A stretch of 5,515 nt of DNA from Planctomycetota bacterium. GTDB taxonomy: Bacteria; Planctomycetota; Phycisphaerae; UBA1845. Each line of letters starts with the position of its first letter. Position 1 is the stretch's first letter. Made by a program: the position numbers and the translations under genes. This document shows, piece after piece, positions 1-5,515 of the stretch. The DNA lies in assembly GCA_022563055.1 (NCBI GenBank), contig JADFOB010000113.1:1-5515 (forward strand). Reading direction: 5' to 3'. Under the pieces are notes generated by a model. That model saw only the letters and a list, made by a program, of their open reading frames with translations, did not search any database and was not told the DNA's origin.

Positions 1-1
1 G

Positions 2-1057
2 ATCGCCCCGTTGCTGTGCGCGGGGGGTGCCCATGCACAGCAGCCGGATCGTGGAGCGCTGGACACGCTTCGCTCGCGCGATTCCTTCTCGCCCAACGAC
101 AAAGACAAGATTGGTCGCTGGGTTCGGGATCAGGTGGATGCGCTGGCGAATCTCCCGGCGGACGCTCGTCCGGGTTCCGTGCGCGTCGCGCGAGCGGTGT
201 TTGATGCGGAGTACAACCACGCGAGCAGTTCGCAGCCGTTTCGCCTTGCGTTTGCCGAGCAGGTTGGCGCGGTGGCGGTGGAGGCGTTTGGCAGGGCGGA
301 TCTCGACGCCGACGCAGCCCACCTTCTCGCCCTTCTTCTGCTTGATCTGGATCGGATCGAGGCGCTGGATGGGCTACTGGCTGGTCTGGCGTCCAAGGAT
401 GCGCGTGCTCGCCTTGTATGTGCTCGCGGGCTGGGCGACAGGAAAACTGAGATCGCGGCGGAGCCGACCCAGCTTAGCCGTGTCGTCGCTGCGCTGCGGG
501 CGGCCGGGCTCAAGGAGGCACAACCGGTTGTCCTCACACGAATCTACTGGGCGCTGGCCTATCCCGCCGAGGTGGACGCCGTGTTCGATGCCTATATCGA
601 CTTGCTTGGGTCGCGCGAGACCTACCGTCGGGGACCGGCCATCGTGGCCGACGGCGCGGAACTTGGGGCCTACGATTTCTTTAGGGTCGGCGGTGTGCTG
701 GCCGCGCTGAACCAGGGTCAGCAGACGCGGCTTGTGGAGCGGTTGGCTTTCTTCTTTCGGCTCGACGCCCAGCGGTACAACGATCCGAGTCTTGTTCCGC
801 CGACGGGCGACGCCGTCGACCTCGGCTTCTACGAGCGTGACGCACTCGAGCGAATGCTCTTGGGTAACGAAACCATCCTGGCGACGTTGATAAGGAGCCG
901 ACCCGCCGGGATTTCGCAGATCCTGCGGAGTGGTGGATACGCGGTGCGGGCACCGGCGATCCTTGCGCAGGTTTATGGTTGGGTCGGCGACCCCAAGACG
1001 AACACGCCGGGGCCGTTGAATGCGGCACCGTGGGATGTCGCCATAGGTGCGCCGTAG
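2..1057 (+). CDS. Exported protein of unknown function (5' end cut by window edge)
   Basis: I do not recognise this protein. The reading frame is open from base 2, so the gene begins upstream. The first visible codons read IAPLLCAGGAHA followed by QQPD. This is the end of a hydrophobic signal peptide with an Ala-His-Ala signal peptidase I site, so the TTG at 11 is not a real start and the mature protein probably begins near base 38. The cysteine has leucine before it and is a poor lipobox. The visible mature part is about 340 residues, rich in alanine, leucine and arginine, and looks mainly alpha-helical. A stretch around 390-450 (SKDARARLVCARGLGDRK) resembles a HEAT-like helical repeat, but I see no catalytic motif. 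The C-terminal third has a loop rich in Pro and Gly (GDPKTNTPGPLNAAPWDV). It ends at TAG 1055-1057, 124 bases before oppA on the same strand. A functional link to peptide uptake is possible but unsupported. Confidence 0.75.
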   Translation: MAPLLCAGGAHAQQPDRGALDTLRSRDSFSPNDKDKIGRWVRDQVDALANLPADARPGSVRVARAVFDAEYNHASSSQPFRLAFAEQVGAVAVEAFGRADLDADAAHLLALLLLDLDRIEALDGLLAGLASKDARARLVCARGLGDRKTEIAAEPTQLSRVVAALRAAGLKEAQPVVLTRIYWALAYPAEVDAVFDAYIDLLGSRETYRRGPAIVADGAELGAYDFFRVGGVLAALNQGQQTRLVERLAFFFRLDAQRYNDPSLVPPTGDAVDLGFYERDALERMLLGNETILATLIRSRPAGISQILRSGGYAVRAPAILAQVYGWVGDPKTNTPGPLNAAPWDVAIGAP

Positions 1058-1094
1058 TGCCCGGTCGGCGCTGATCTGATGGAGTGCCCGTGGT

Positions 1095-1192
1095 GTGGCA
1101 CAGCGGCCCACCGCTGTGTGTGGAATGGCGGCTCTCCGCTGTGTCCCGGCAACTGCCCAGCCGAGGGCGGCTGGGCCACAAATGCTTCAGCC
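1095..1192. repeat. Planctomycete-type interspersed repeat with three hairpins
   Basis: Three adjacent inverted repeats are visible, each with a four-base loop. The first, at 1099-1118, is CACAGCGG-CCCA-CCGCTGTG, a perfect 8-bp stem. The second, at 1125-1142, has a GCGG-CTCT-CCGC core extended by an A-T and two G-T pairs. The third, at 1155-1176, is GCCCAGCCG-AGGG-CGGCTGGGC, a perfect 9-bp stem. Read on the complementary strand the segment gives AFVAQPPSA, GQLPGHSGEPPFHTQRW and AAVPH, a peptide pattern I recall as a frequent spurious translation in planctomycete genomes. That points to a dispersed repeat rather than a unique sequence. The outer boundaries are estimates. It overlaps the first codons of oppA. 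No T-run follows any stem, so it is not an obvious intrinsic terminator, although it lies exactly between two genes. Confidence 0.7.
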
Positions 1193-3200
1193 AACTCGTC
1201 AAAGCAGGCGTGACAGAGCACTAATCCAGACGATTACACAGAGCAAACCGCTGAGAATCCTCCTGCTTGTTGCTGCCGGCGTCGTTGTAGCGCTCGCCGC
1301 CGGAATCACATGGTCATCCGCCGAGCCTCGCGCGGATTTCACCTATGTGAACCCTTCGGGCATTCACACGCTCGACCCGGCCCGCATGAGCTGGACGACC
1401 GACTTCCGCGTGGCGCTCAACATCTGGGAGGGGCTCACGTCGTGGGATCCGCGCACGATGGAGCCGATCGAGGGAGCGGCGGCGTTCCCGCCTCGGATAT
1501 CGAACGACGGCCTGACCTACACGTTCACCATCCAGAAGCACGCCCGATGGTCAAACGGTGACCCGGTCACCGCACACGACTTTGTGCGTGGGTGGCGGCG
1601 AGGGTTGGAGCCGGGAACCGCGACCGACTACACCTTCCTGATTGCCGATCAGGTCGTCGGGGCGGCTGAGTATGTGCGATGGCGCCGGGATGCGGTTTCG
1701 ATGTTGACCTCCCTCGCTCGCTTGCGGGACGGCTGGCCCGTGGACGCGCGCGGCGCGCGGGCATTCGTGCGCCCCAACACGCTTGGAGCGATCGGAGCGA
1801 GCCTGTTGCGAGCCGACACCGATACGCTCGGGGACACGAATGAGCGGTCGTTTGAGGCGATGGCCGATCGTTTGAACGCTTCCGCGCTCGACTGGAATGC
1901 CCTCCACGACGAAGTCTTCTCGACACACGTCGCGCAGTTCGACGAGCGCTTTGCCGCAGTGGGCGTTGAAGCCCTCAACGATCGAACGCTTGTCGTGCAA
2001 TTGGTCAATCCCTGTCCTTACTTTCTGGATCTGACGGGTTTCCCGATCTTTCTGCCCTGCCATCGCAGCATCGAATTGCTGCGGCAGCGTTATCGGGGGA
2101 CACCCATCACCGACCAAGGCTTGGTGGTGTACGATCCACAGTGGACCAAGCCCGATTACCACGAGAACGGGTATCCGGGACTCATCACCAACGGACCCTA
2201 CAGGCTTACCGACTGGACCTTCAAGCGGCGGGCGAGGCTGACGGTTAATCCGCACTACCGCATGGCGGACAAGATCGAGTGCCAAACCGTCGACATGCTG
2301 GTCTTCGACAACATCAGTGCGTCGATCATGGCTTACGAGGCGGGCGACGTGGACTTCCTGCCCGACATGAGCGTTCCCTACGAGCATGAGATCGCCCGTC
2401 TGGCAAAAAGCGGTGAACGGCCCGACTTCCACCTCTGCCCCGTGCTGGCGACCTACTTCTTCAACTTCAACTGCGTTAGCGAGACCGTGAACGGTCGATT
2501 GAATCCGTTCGTCGATCCGCGCGTGAGAAAAGCGTTCAGTCTGGCGGTGGACAGGAAGAAGATCGTGCACAACGTGCTCCAGCGTGGTGACCGAATCGCG
2601 CGGACGTTCGTACCACCCGGCGCCATTCGCGGGTACGATCCCCCGACCGGTGTGGGCATGGATGTCGACGAGGCGAGACGGCTACTGGCCAGCGCGGGTT
2701 ATCCCAACGGAGCAGACCTCGGCCCCGTAGCACTTCTCTACACACCCAACGACGAGCGTGTCTGCCAGGCGGTCGCACGCATGTGGGAGGAGTCGCTCGG
2801 TGTTCGCGTCGAGCTTCGGTGCAAGGAGAGCAAGACCTTCGCCCAAGACAAAGCCGGCCATCGTTATATGATCGCGCGGGCGAACTGGTACGCCGATTAC
2901 AACGATCCGACCACGTTTCTGGATTGCCTGACCACCGGAAACGGCAACAACGACAGTGGATACGCCAATCCGCGGTACGATGACCTGCTCGATCAAGCGC
3001 GGCGTCTGCGCGATCCAGCCGCGCGGGCGGCACTGCTAAGGCGTGCCGAGGCCATCATTGTCGAGGAGGAGTTCCCCATCCTTCCGATCCTCCATTACGT
3101 GTCGCCCATCGCGATCAAGCCGCACGTCAAGGGCTTGCATCCGAATCCGCGGTTGTGGTTTCCGTTTCGCACCATCACGCTTGATCGAAGGTCCAACTGA
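1182..3200 (+). CDS. oppA: Oligopeptide ABC transporter, substrate-binding protein OppA
   Basis: Extracytoplasmic solute-binding protein of family 5 (SBP_bac_5), predicted to capture peptides and deliver them to OppB-OppC. From ATG 1182 it has 672 residues: a basic N-terminus, a hydrophobic segment at about 26-42 (ILLLVAAGVVVALAAG) with no lipobox cysteine, so a cleaved signal peptide or membrane anchor. Family landmarks are NGDPVTAHDFVRGW near 135, TNGPYRLTDW at 336-345, VDPRVRKAFSLAVDR at 444-458, and ANWYADYNDPTTF near 567-579. The Asp in WYAD (residue 572) matches the Asp of enterobacterial OppA that binds the peptide amino terminus. Roughly 90 extra residues lie within 155-260 between the SYLQ-like region and GVEALNDRTL, which explains the length above the usual 540 or so. 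The start is uncertain: GTG 1095 and ATG 1125 are also in frame, but all three lie in the interspersed repeat. It overlaps oppB by one base. The specific symbol rests on similarity to OppA/MppA from memory; another peptide or murein-peptide substrate is possible. Confidence 0.88.
   Translation: MLQPTRQSRRDRALIQTITQSKPLRILLLVAAGVVVALAAGITWSSAEPRADFTYVNPSGIHTLDPARMSWTTDFRVALNIWEGLTSWDPRTMEPIEGAAAFPPRISNDGLTYTFTIQKHARWSNGDPVTAHDFVRGWRRGLEPGTATDYTFLIADQVVGAAEYVRWRRDAVSMLTSLARLRDGWPVDARGARAFVRPNTLGAIGASLLRADTDTLGDTNERSFEAMADRLNASALDWNALHDEVFSTHVAQFDERFAAVGVEALNDRTLVVQLVNPCPYFLDLTGFPIFLPCHRSIELLRQRYRGTPITDQGLVVYDPQWTKPDYHENGYPGLITNGPYRLTDWTFKRRARLTVNPHYRMADKIECQTVDMLVFDNISASIMAYEAGDVDFLPDMSVPYEHEIARLAKSGERPDFHLCPVLATYFFNFNCVSETVNGRLNPFVDPRVRKAFSLAVDRKKIVHNVLQRGDRIARTFVPPGAIRGYDPPTGVGMDVDEARRLLASAGYPNGADLGPVALLYTPNDERVCQAVARMWEESLGVRVELRCKESKTFAQDKAGHRYMIARANWYADYNDPTTFLDCLTTGNGNNDSGYANPRYDDLLDQARRLRDPAARAALLRRAEAIIVEEEFPILPILHYVSPIAIKPHVKGLHPNPRLWFPFRTITLDRRSN
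3187..3191 (+). promoter_or_regulatory. Shine-Dalgarno-like site for oppB
   Basis: GAAGG lies 8 bases before the ATG at 3200, inside the last codons of oppA. It supports the start at 3200 over the second in-frame ATG at 3209, for which the spacing would be 17 bases. Confidence 0.45.
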
Positions 3201-4129
3201 TGCCGAGGATGGCCACGCTGATCCTGCGTCGAATGCTGCTCGGGGTCGTGACCATCGCCTGTGTCTACGTGCTGACGTTCGTGATGGTCATCACGATTCC
3301 GGGTAATCCCTTCCAGCAAGGTGACAGGACCATGGCACCCGAGGTCGAACAGGCCTTGCGCGCCCGGTACAACATGGACAACAACTGGGTCTACTTCGGG
3401 CAGTTCCTCGCCGGGGCGGTACGCCTCGACTTCGGTCCGACCTTCACCTACAACGACTGGACGTGCAACCAGATCATCGCTTCGGCGCTGCCGGTCTCGG
3501 TCACGCTGGGCCTGCTGGCGATCCTGATCGCCCTCGCTGTGGGCATCCCCATCGGCGTATTCAGCGCGGTCAAGCGCAACACCTGGTTCGATGTGGCTGC
3601 GCTGATCTTTGTTCTTGTCGGCGTATCGACGCCGCTGTTTGTGACGGGCTCCGTTTTGCTGACAATCTTCGCCGTCCAGGTTCACCTGGCGCCCGTGGGT
3701 GGATGGGGTACGCTCGCACATCTTCCGCTGCCGGCGCTGACGCTTTCCCTTCCGTTCACAGCCTACATTGCGCGCCTGACGCGGATCGGAATGCTCGACG
3801 CGCTGGGAAGTGACTTCGTGCGAACGGCGCTGGCCAAGGGCGTCTCGCCGCGGGCGGTCGTCTGGCGACATGCCCTCAAGGTCGCGCTATTACCGGTGCT
3901 GAGCTACCTGGGTCCAGCCGCCGCCCAGGCGATGACGGGCTCCTTCGTGGTGGAGAAGGTGTTCGGCGTACCGGGGCTCGGGCAGCACTTCGTCAATGCG
4001 GCGCTCAACCTCGACGCCGGTCTTATCCTGGCAACGGTGCTCTGTTTTTCGGCGCTGCTGGTGGGTCTGAATCTTGTGATCGATGTGCTGTACGCGTGGA
4101 TCGATCCGCGCATCTCGGGGGCGGTGTGA
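3200..4129 (+). CDS. oppB: Oligopeptide ABC transporter permease OppB
   Basis: Integral membrane permease forming half of the peptide channel with OppC. The 309 residues are the normal family length and the sequence follows enterobacterial OppB closely: LRRMLLGV at the N-terminus and first membrane helix (about 11-33), then PGNPFQQGDRTMAPEVEQAL, LDFGPTFTYNDW near 76-87 and the start of the permease domain at SALPVSVTLG (95-104). The cytoplasmic coupling loop is DFVRTALAKGVSPRAVVWRHALKVALLPV (205-233), with RTA and Gly214 in the places of the EAA-x3-G motif, a common OppB variant; it should dock on the ATPase subunit. TGSFVVEKVFGVPGLGQHFVNA (246-267) and the end VIDVLYAWIDPRI (293-305) are also family signatures. 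About six membrane helices can be placed. The start shares the A of the oppA stop in TGATG, which suggests coupled translation, and the stop overlaps oppC in the same way. No odd residues noted. Confidence 0.95.
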   Translation: MPRMATLILRRMLLGVVTIACVYVLTFVMVITIPGNPFQQGDRTMAPEVEQALRARYNMDNNWVYFGQFLAGAVRLDFGPTFTYNDWTCNQIIASALPVSVTLGLLAILIALAVGIPIGVFSAVKRNTWFDVAALIFVLVGVSTPLFVTGSVLLTIFAVQVHLAPVGGWGTLAHLPLPALTLSLPFTAYIARLTRIGMLDALGSDFVRTALAKGVSPRAVVWRHALKVALLPVLSYLGPAAAQAMTGSFVVEKVFGVPGLGQHFVNAALNLDAGLILATVLCFSALLVGLNLVIDVLYAWIDPRISGAV

Positions 4130-5178
4130 TGTGGCGTCGCGATCGTGACGGACGGAACCACGCCCAGGCGACGCTATGGAGCCGGTTTCGCCGAAATCGC
4201 CTCGCGCGGCTCAGCGCGTGGCTGCTGGGTATCTTGCTGCTGACAAGTATCATCACCTTGCCGTACGCGCTGAAGTGGCACAACGTCCAGTCGTTGTCCC
4301 TGGCGGTTCGACACCCGCCGAGCATCACACCGGTCGTACCGTTGAGCCGCTATACAAGCTTGGCCATGATCCGCGGCGCAGCTTCCGAGGTGGGTCCGCG
4401 CGACGGCGGGATCGTGGCGAAGCTGGCGCCGATCGCCCATCGTCTGGTTTCCGCCATGGGGCATGACGACCTTGGTCGTAGCCTGTTCTATCGCGTTTGG
4501 CCGGCGCTGCTGATCAGCCTGGCGATCGGTTTGGCGGCGGCGGTGATCGCGGTTGTGATCGGTACCGCGTGGGGTGCGATCGCCGCTTTTGCCGGCGGTC
4601 GGGTGGACATGATCATGATGCGGATCGTCGACGTGCTCTATGGCCTGCCTTACATTCTGATGGTCATTCTTCTCAAGACCGCCTTGACGCGTCCGTTGAC
4701 AGCCCTGCTCGGCGGGCACACCCGGTATGCCGACATCGTGATTCTGTTCGTCGCAATCGGCGGCGTGAGTTGGTTGACCATGGCGCGGGTCGTTCGTGGC
4801 CAGGTTCTGTCGCTACGGGCGGAGCCTTTTGTCGAGGCTGCCCGTGCCCTTGGCGCGGGACCGGTCCACATCCTCCGCTGCCATATACTACCGAACCTGG
4901 TCGGACCGATCGTGGTTTGCGCGACGCTGGTCGTGCCTCAAGCGGTTTTGCAGGAGGCGTTTTTGAGTTTCCTGGGGATCGGCGTGCCCCAGCCATCGCC
5001 GTCGCTGGGGAGGCTGGCGGCCGACGGCGTCGAGGCGGTCAACATGTTCGTGAGCTACTGGTGGCTGCTGGTCTTCCCCTGTGGCGTACTCGTGTTGATG
5101 CTTGTAGCCCTGAATTTCATCGGCGACGGTCTGCGCGACGCCCTCGACCCCAAGTCCGCAACCGTGCCGCTGGTGTGA
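4129..5178 (+). CDS. oppC: Oligopeptide ABC transporter permease OppC, enlarged loops
   Basis: Second permease of the peptide channel, 349 residues. I chose ATG 4129 because it gives the same one-base TGATG overlap seen at the oppA-oppB junction; the in-frame GTG at 4096 would extend 33 bases back into oppB. The N-terminus WSRFRRNRLARLSAWLLG is the usual basic region before the first membrane helix (about 28-47). GHDDLGRSLFYRV (111-123) corresponds to the GTDDLGRD motif. EPFVEAARALG (232-242) is a full EAA coupling motif for the ATPase, followed by HILPNLVGP. QEAFLSFLGIGVPQP (275-289) and NFIGDGLRDALDP (329-341) are hallmark OppC segments. The loop between helix 1 and the GHDD motif (about 45-110) is some 30-35 residues longer than in E. 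coli OppC as I recall it, and there is a further insertion of about 15 residues near 185-202. The final codons lie in a 17-bp tandem duplication. Confidence 0.94.
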   Translation: MWRRDRDGRNHAQATLWSRFRRNRLARLSAWLLGILLLTSIITLPYALKWHNVQSLSLAVRHPPSITPVVPLSRYTSLAMIRGAASEVGPRDGGIVAKLAPIAHRLVSAMGHDDLGRSLFYRVWPALLISLAIGLAAAVIAVVIGTAWGAIAAFAGGRVDMIMMRIVDVLYGLPYILMVILLKTALTRPLTALLGGHTRYADIVILFVAIGGVSWLTMARVVRGQVLSLRAEPFVEAARALGAGPVHILRCHILPNLVGPIVVCATLVVPQAVLQEAFLSFLGIGVPQPSPSLGRLAADGVEAVNMFVSYWWLLVFPCGVLVLMLVALNFIGDGLRDALDPKSATVPLV

Positions 5179-5204
5179 CCGAGCCGCTGGTGTAACCGAG
5201 CCGC
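5166..5204. repeat. 17-bp tandem duplication across the oppC stop codon
   Basis: GCCGCTGGTGTGACCGA (5166-5182) is followed immediately by GCCGCTGGTGTAACCGA (5183-5199), a 16 of 17 match, and then by the first five bases of a third copy, GCCGC (5200-5204). The first copy contains the last codons and TGA stop of oppC. The second copy has TAA in the corresponding position but is in another frame, because 17 is not a multiple of three. The array runs directly into the inverted-repeat element starting at 5196. It may have arisen by slippage or during insertion of that element; the sequence does not decide between them. Confidence 0.8.
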
Positions 5205-5286
5205 GGGCTTTAGCCCGCGCGATGCCACGATCGCCGTAGCGTCGGCGACTCTCGTGAATTCGCGCACGTTAAAGCGTGCGGCTCGG
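5196..5286. repeat. 91-bp four-arm inverted-repeat element downstream of oppC
   Basis: The element is bounded by a perfect 9-bp terminal inverted repeat, CCGAGCCGC (5196-5204) and GCGGCTCGG (5278-5286). Inside are three palindromes. Arm A, at 5202-5219, is CGCGGGCTTTAGCCCGCG. Arm B, at 5220-5262, has CACGATCGCCG (5226-5236) pairing with CGGCGA (5243-5248) and TCGTG (5252-5256) across a three-base bulge, plus CGA (5220-5222) with TCG (5260-5262). Arm C, at 5263-5280, is CGCACG-TTAAAG-CGTGCG. With a 6-bp outer stem (5196-5201 with 5281-5286) the arms abut one another exactly, giving a four-way junction. It carries no gene, no tRNA hallmarks and no T-run. I recall similar CTTTAGC-cored palindromes dispersed in planctomycete genomes, so a REP- or MITE-like mobile repeat is the likeliest identity; a role as 3' end of the opp transcript is an alternative. 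Confidence 0.7.
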
Positions 5287-5325
5287 CGCGGAAGGTGCCG
5301 GGTGGTCGGGTGGCCCAAGTTTTCC

Positions 5326-5455
5326 GGGGCTGTCGGTTGAATCGGCTTCGATTAGACCGATACGCATTTGAGGGTGCTATGTGCCGTGATACCCTAAGGG
5401 TATCGGATCGGAAAGTGTCGTCTCGTGACGGCAGATTACACTAAACCGACACCCC
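5326..5455. other. Hairpin-rich non-coding segment, possible structured leader
   Basis: Several helices can be drawn here by eye. GGGG-C-TGTCGGTT (5326-5338) pairs with AACCGACACCCC (5444-5455) apart from one bulged C. Enclosed are AATCG-GCTT-CGATT (5340-5353), a weak stem at 5360-5380, the perfect GATACCC-TAA-GGGTATC (5388-5404), and TGTCGTC-TCGT-GACGGCA (5416-5433, one G-T pair). Competing pairings exist: TGCCGT (5382-5387) with ACGGCA (5428-5433), GTGTCG (5415-5420) with CGACAC (5447-5452), and the local hairpin 5333-5360. This could be the 5' leader of the gene that may start at 5425, or simply chance pairing in GC-rich DNA. It matches no RNA family I recognise, and no folding energy was computed. 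The rest of 5287-5515 shows no convincing promoter. Confidence 0.3.
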
Positions 5456-5515
5456 CCTTGAGGCTTGTGGTCTCGATTCCGTTGTTGTGTTGCCGGTACT
5501 GCCAGCGCGTCGGGG
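5425..5515 (+). CDS. Possible start of a further gene (3' end cut by window edge)
   Basis: A frame opens after the TAA at 5395 and stays open to the right edge. GTG 5425 is preceded at 9 bases by GGAAAG (5410-5415), an acceptable Shine-Dalgarno-like site. The 30 visible residues read MTADYTKPTPPLRLVV then SIPLLCCRYCQRVG. The CxxC in CRYC could be the first half of a zinc ribbon, but the second half is not in view. TTG 5458 is a later possible start with no ribosome-binding site. It shows no resemblance to the N-terminus of an ABC ATPase such as OppD. A frame this short can be open by chance, so the call is tentative. Confidence 0.35.
   Translation, partial: MTADYTKPTPPLRLVVSIPLLCCRYCQRVG

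Noticed and set aside
374..1111. Open frame on the - strand opposite the first gene
   Set aside because: It contradicts the + strand frame, which has a signal peptide and protein-like composition; the reverse translation is low-complexity and rich in Arg and Pro.
1095..1181. GTG at 1095 as the start of oppA
   Set aside because: The added 29 residues are a translation of the interspersed repeat, contain two cysteines and do not look like a signal peptide n-region. It cannot be excluded, but ATG 1182 is the simpler choice.
1551..2570. Long open frame on the - strand (339 codons) opposite oppA
   Set aside because: The + strand over this stretch encodes recognisable SBP_bac_5 sequence throughout. 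The reverse frame is the usual by-product of GC-rich codon use and its translation has no domain character.
3095..3871. Open frame on the - strand opposite oppA-oppB (258 codons)
   Set aside because: Translation is dominated by Arg, Asp, Gln and His, typical of an antisense shadow of a membrane protein gene; oppB on the + strand is certain.
4096..4128. GTG at 4096 as the start of oppC
   Set aside because: It would overlap oppB by 34 bases. ATG 4129 gives the same TGATG junction as oppA-oppB and a normal OppC N-terminus.
5202..5219. Intrinsic terminator for the opp operon
   Set aside because: The stem is strong, but no T-run follows on the + strand, and the hairpin is one arm of a larger symmetric element.
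5196..5286. tRNA gene (cloverleaf shape)
   Set aside because: Arm and loop sizes are wrong, there is no anticodon loop of seven bases and no GTTC T-loop sequence.
5337..5366. Sigma-70-like promoter (TTGAAT, 18-base spacer, TACGCA)
   Set aside because: The -10 match is poor, and pairs of hexamers this weak are expected by chance.
1..5515. A previously undescribed defence, mobile or biosynthetic system
   Set aside because: The coding content is a standard peptide transporter plus one unknown exported protein. No nuclease, transposase, CRISPR array, toxin-antitoxin pair or biosynthetic enzyme could be identified.

Overview
The window is GC-rich and single-stranded in its gene layout: every gene I can support is on the + strand. 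It looks like planctomycete DNA, possibly Phycisphaerae-like. That assignment is an inference from two things: a short interspersed repeat at about 1095-1192 whose complementary strand reads AFVAQPPSA and GHSGEPPFHTQRWAAVPH, a peptide pattern I associate with planctomycete genomes, and a palindromic element with GGGCTTTAGCCC and CGTTAAAGCG cores of a type I associate with the same phylum. No 16S rRNA or other phylogenetic marker is present.

Layout. (1) 2-1057: the 3' part of a gene for an exported protein of unknown function, whose signal peptide is cut by the left edge. (2) 1058-1181: a short gap mostly filled by the interspersed repeat, which folds into three consecutive hairpins with four-base loops. 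(3) 1182-5178: a tightly packed oligopeptide ABC transporter operon, oppA (substrate-binding protein), oppB and oppC (the two permeases). Each junction is a TGATG overlap sharing one base, so the genes are probably translationally coupled. (4) 5161-5286: a 17-bp tandem duplication at the oppC stop codon that runs into a 91-bp element made entirely of inverted repeats, drawable as a four-way junction with no unpaired bases at the junction. (5) 5287-5515: non-coding DNA with several further hairpins (5326-5455), and near the right edge what may be the first 30 codons of another gene (GTG at 5425).

How it works together. OppA would capture peptides outside the cytoplasmic membrane and deliver them to the OppB-OppC channel. 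Transport needs one or two ATPase subunits (OppD/OppF), and none is encoded here, so they must lie outside the window or elsewhere in the genome. Compared with enterobacterial Opp proteins as I remember them, OppA carries an extra stretch of about 90 residues and OppC has enlarged loops. No defence system, CRISPR array, transposase, rRNA or tRNA gene is visible. The metabolic content is ordinary; the repeats and the structured DNA around the operon are the less explained part.
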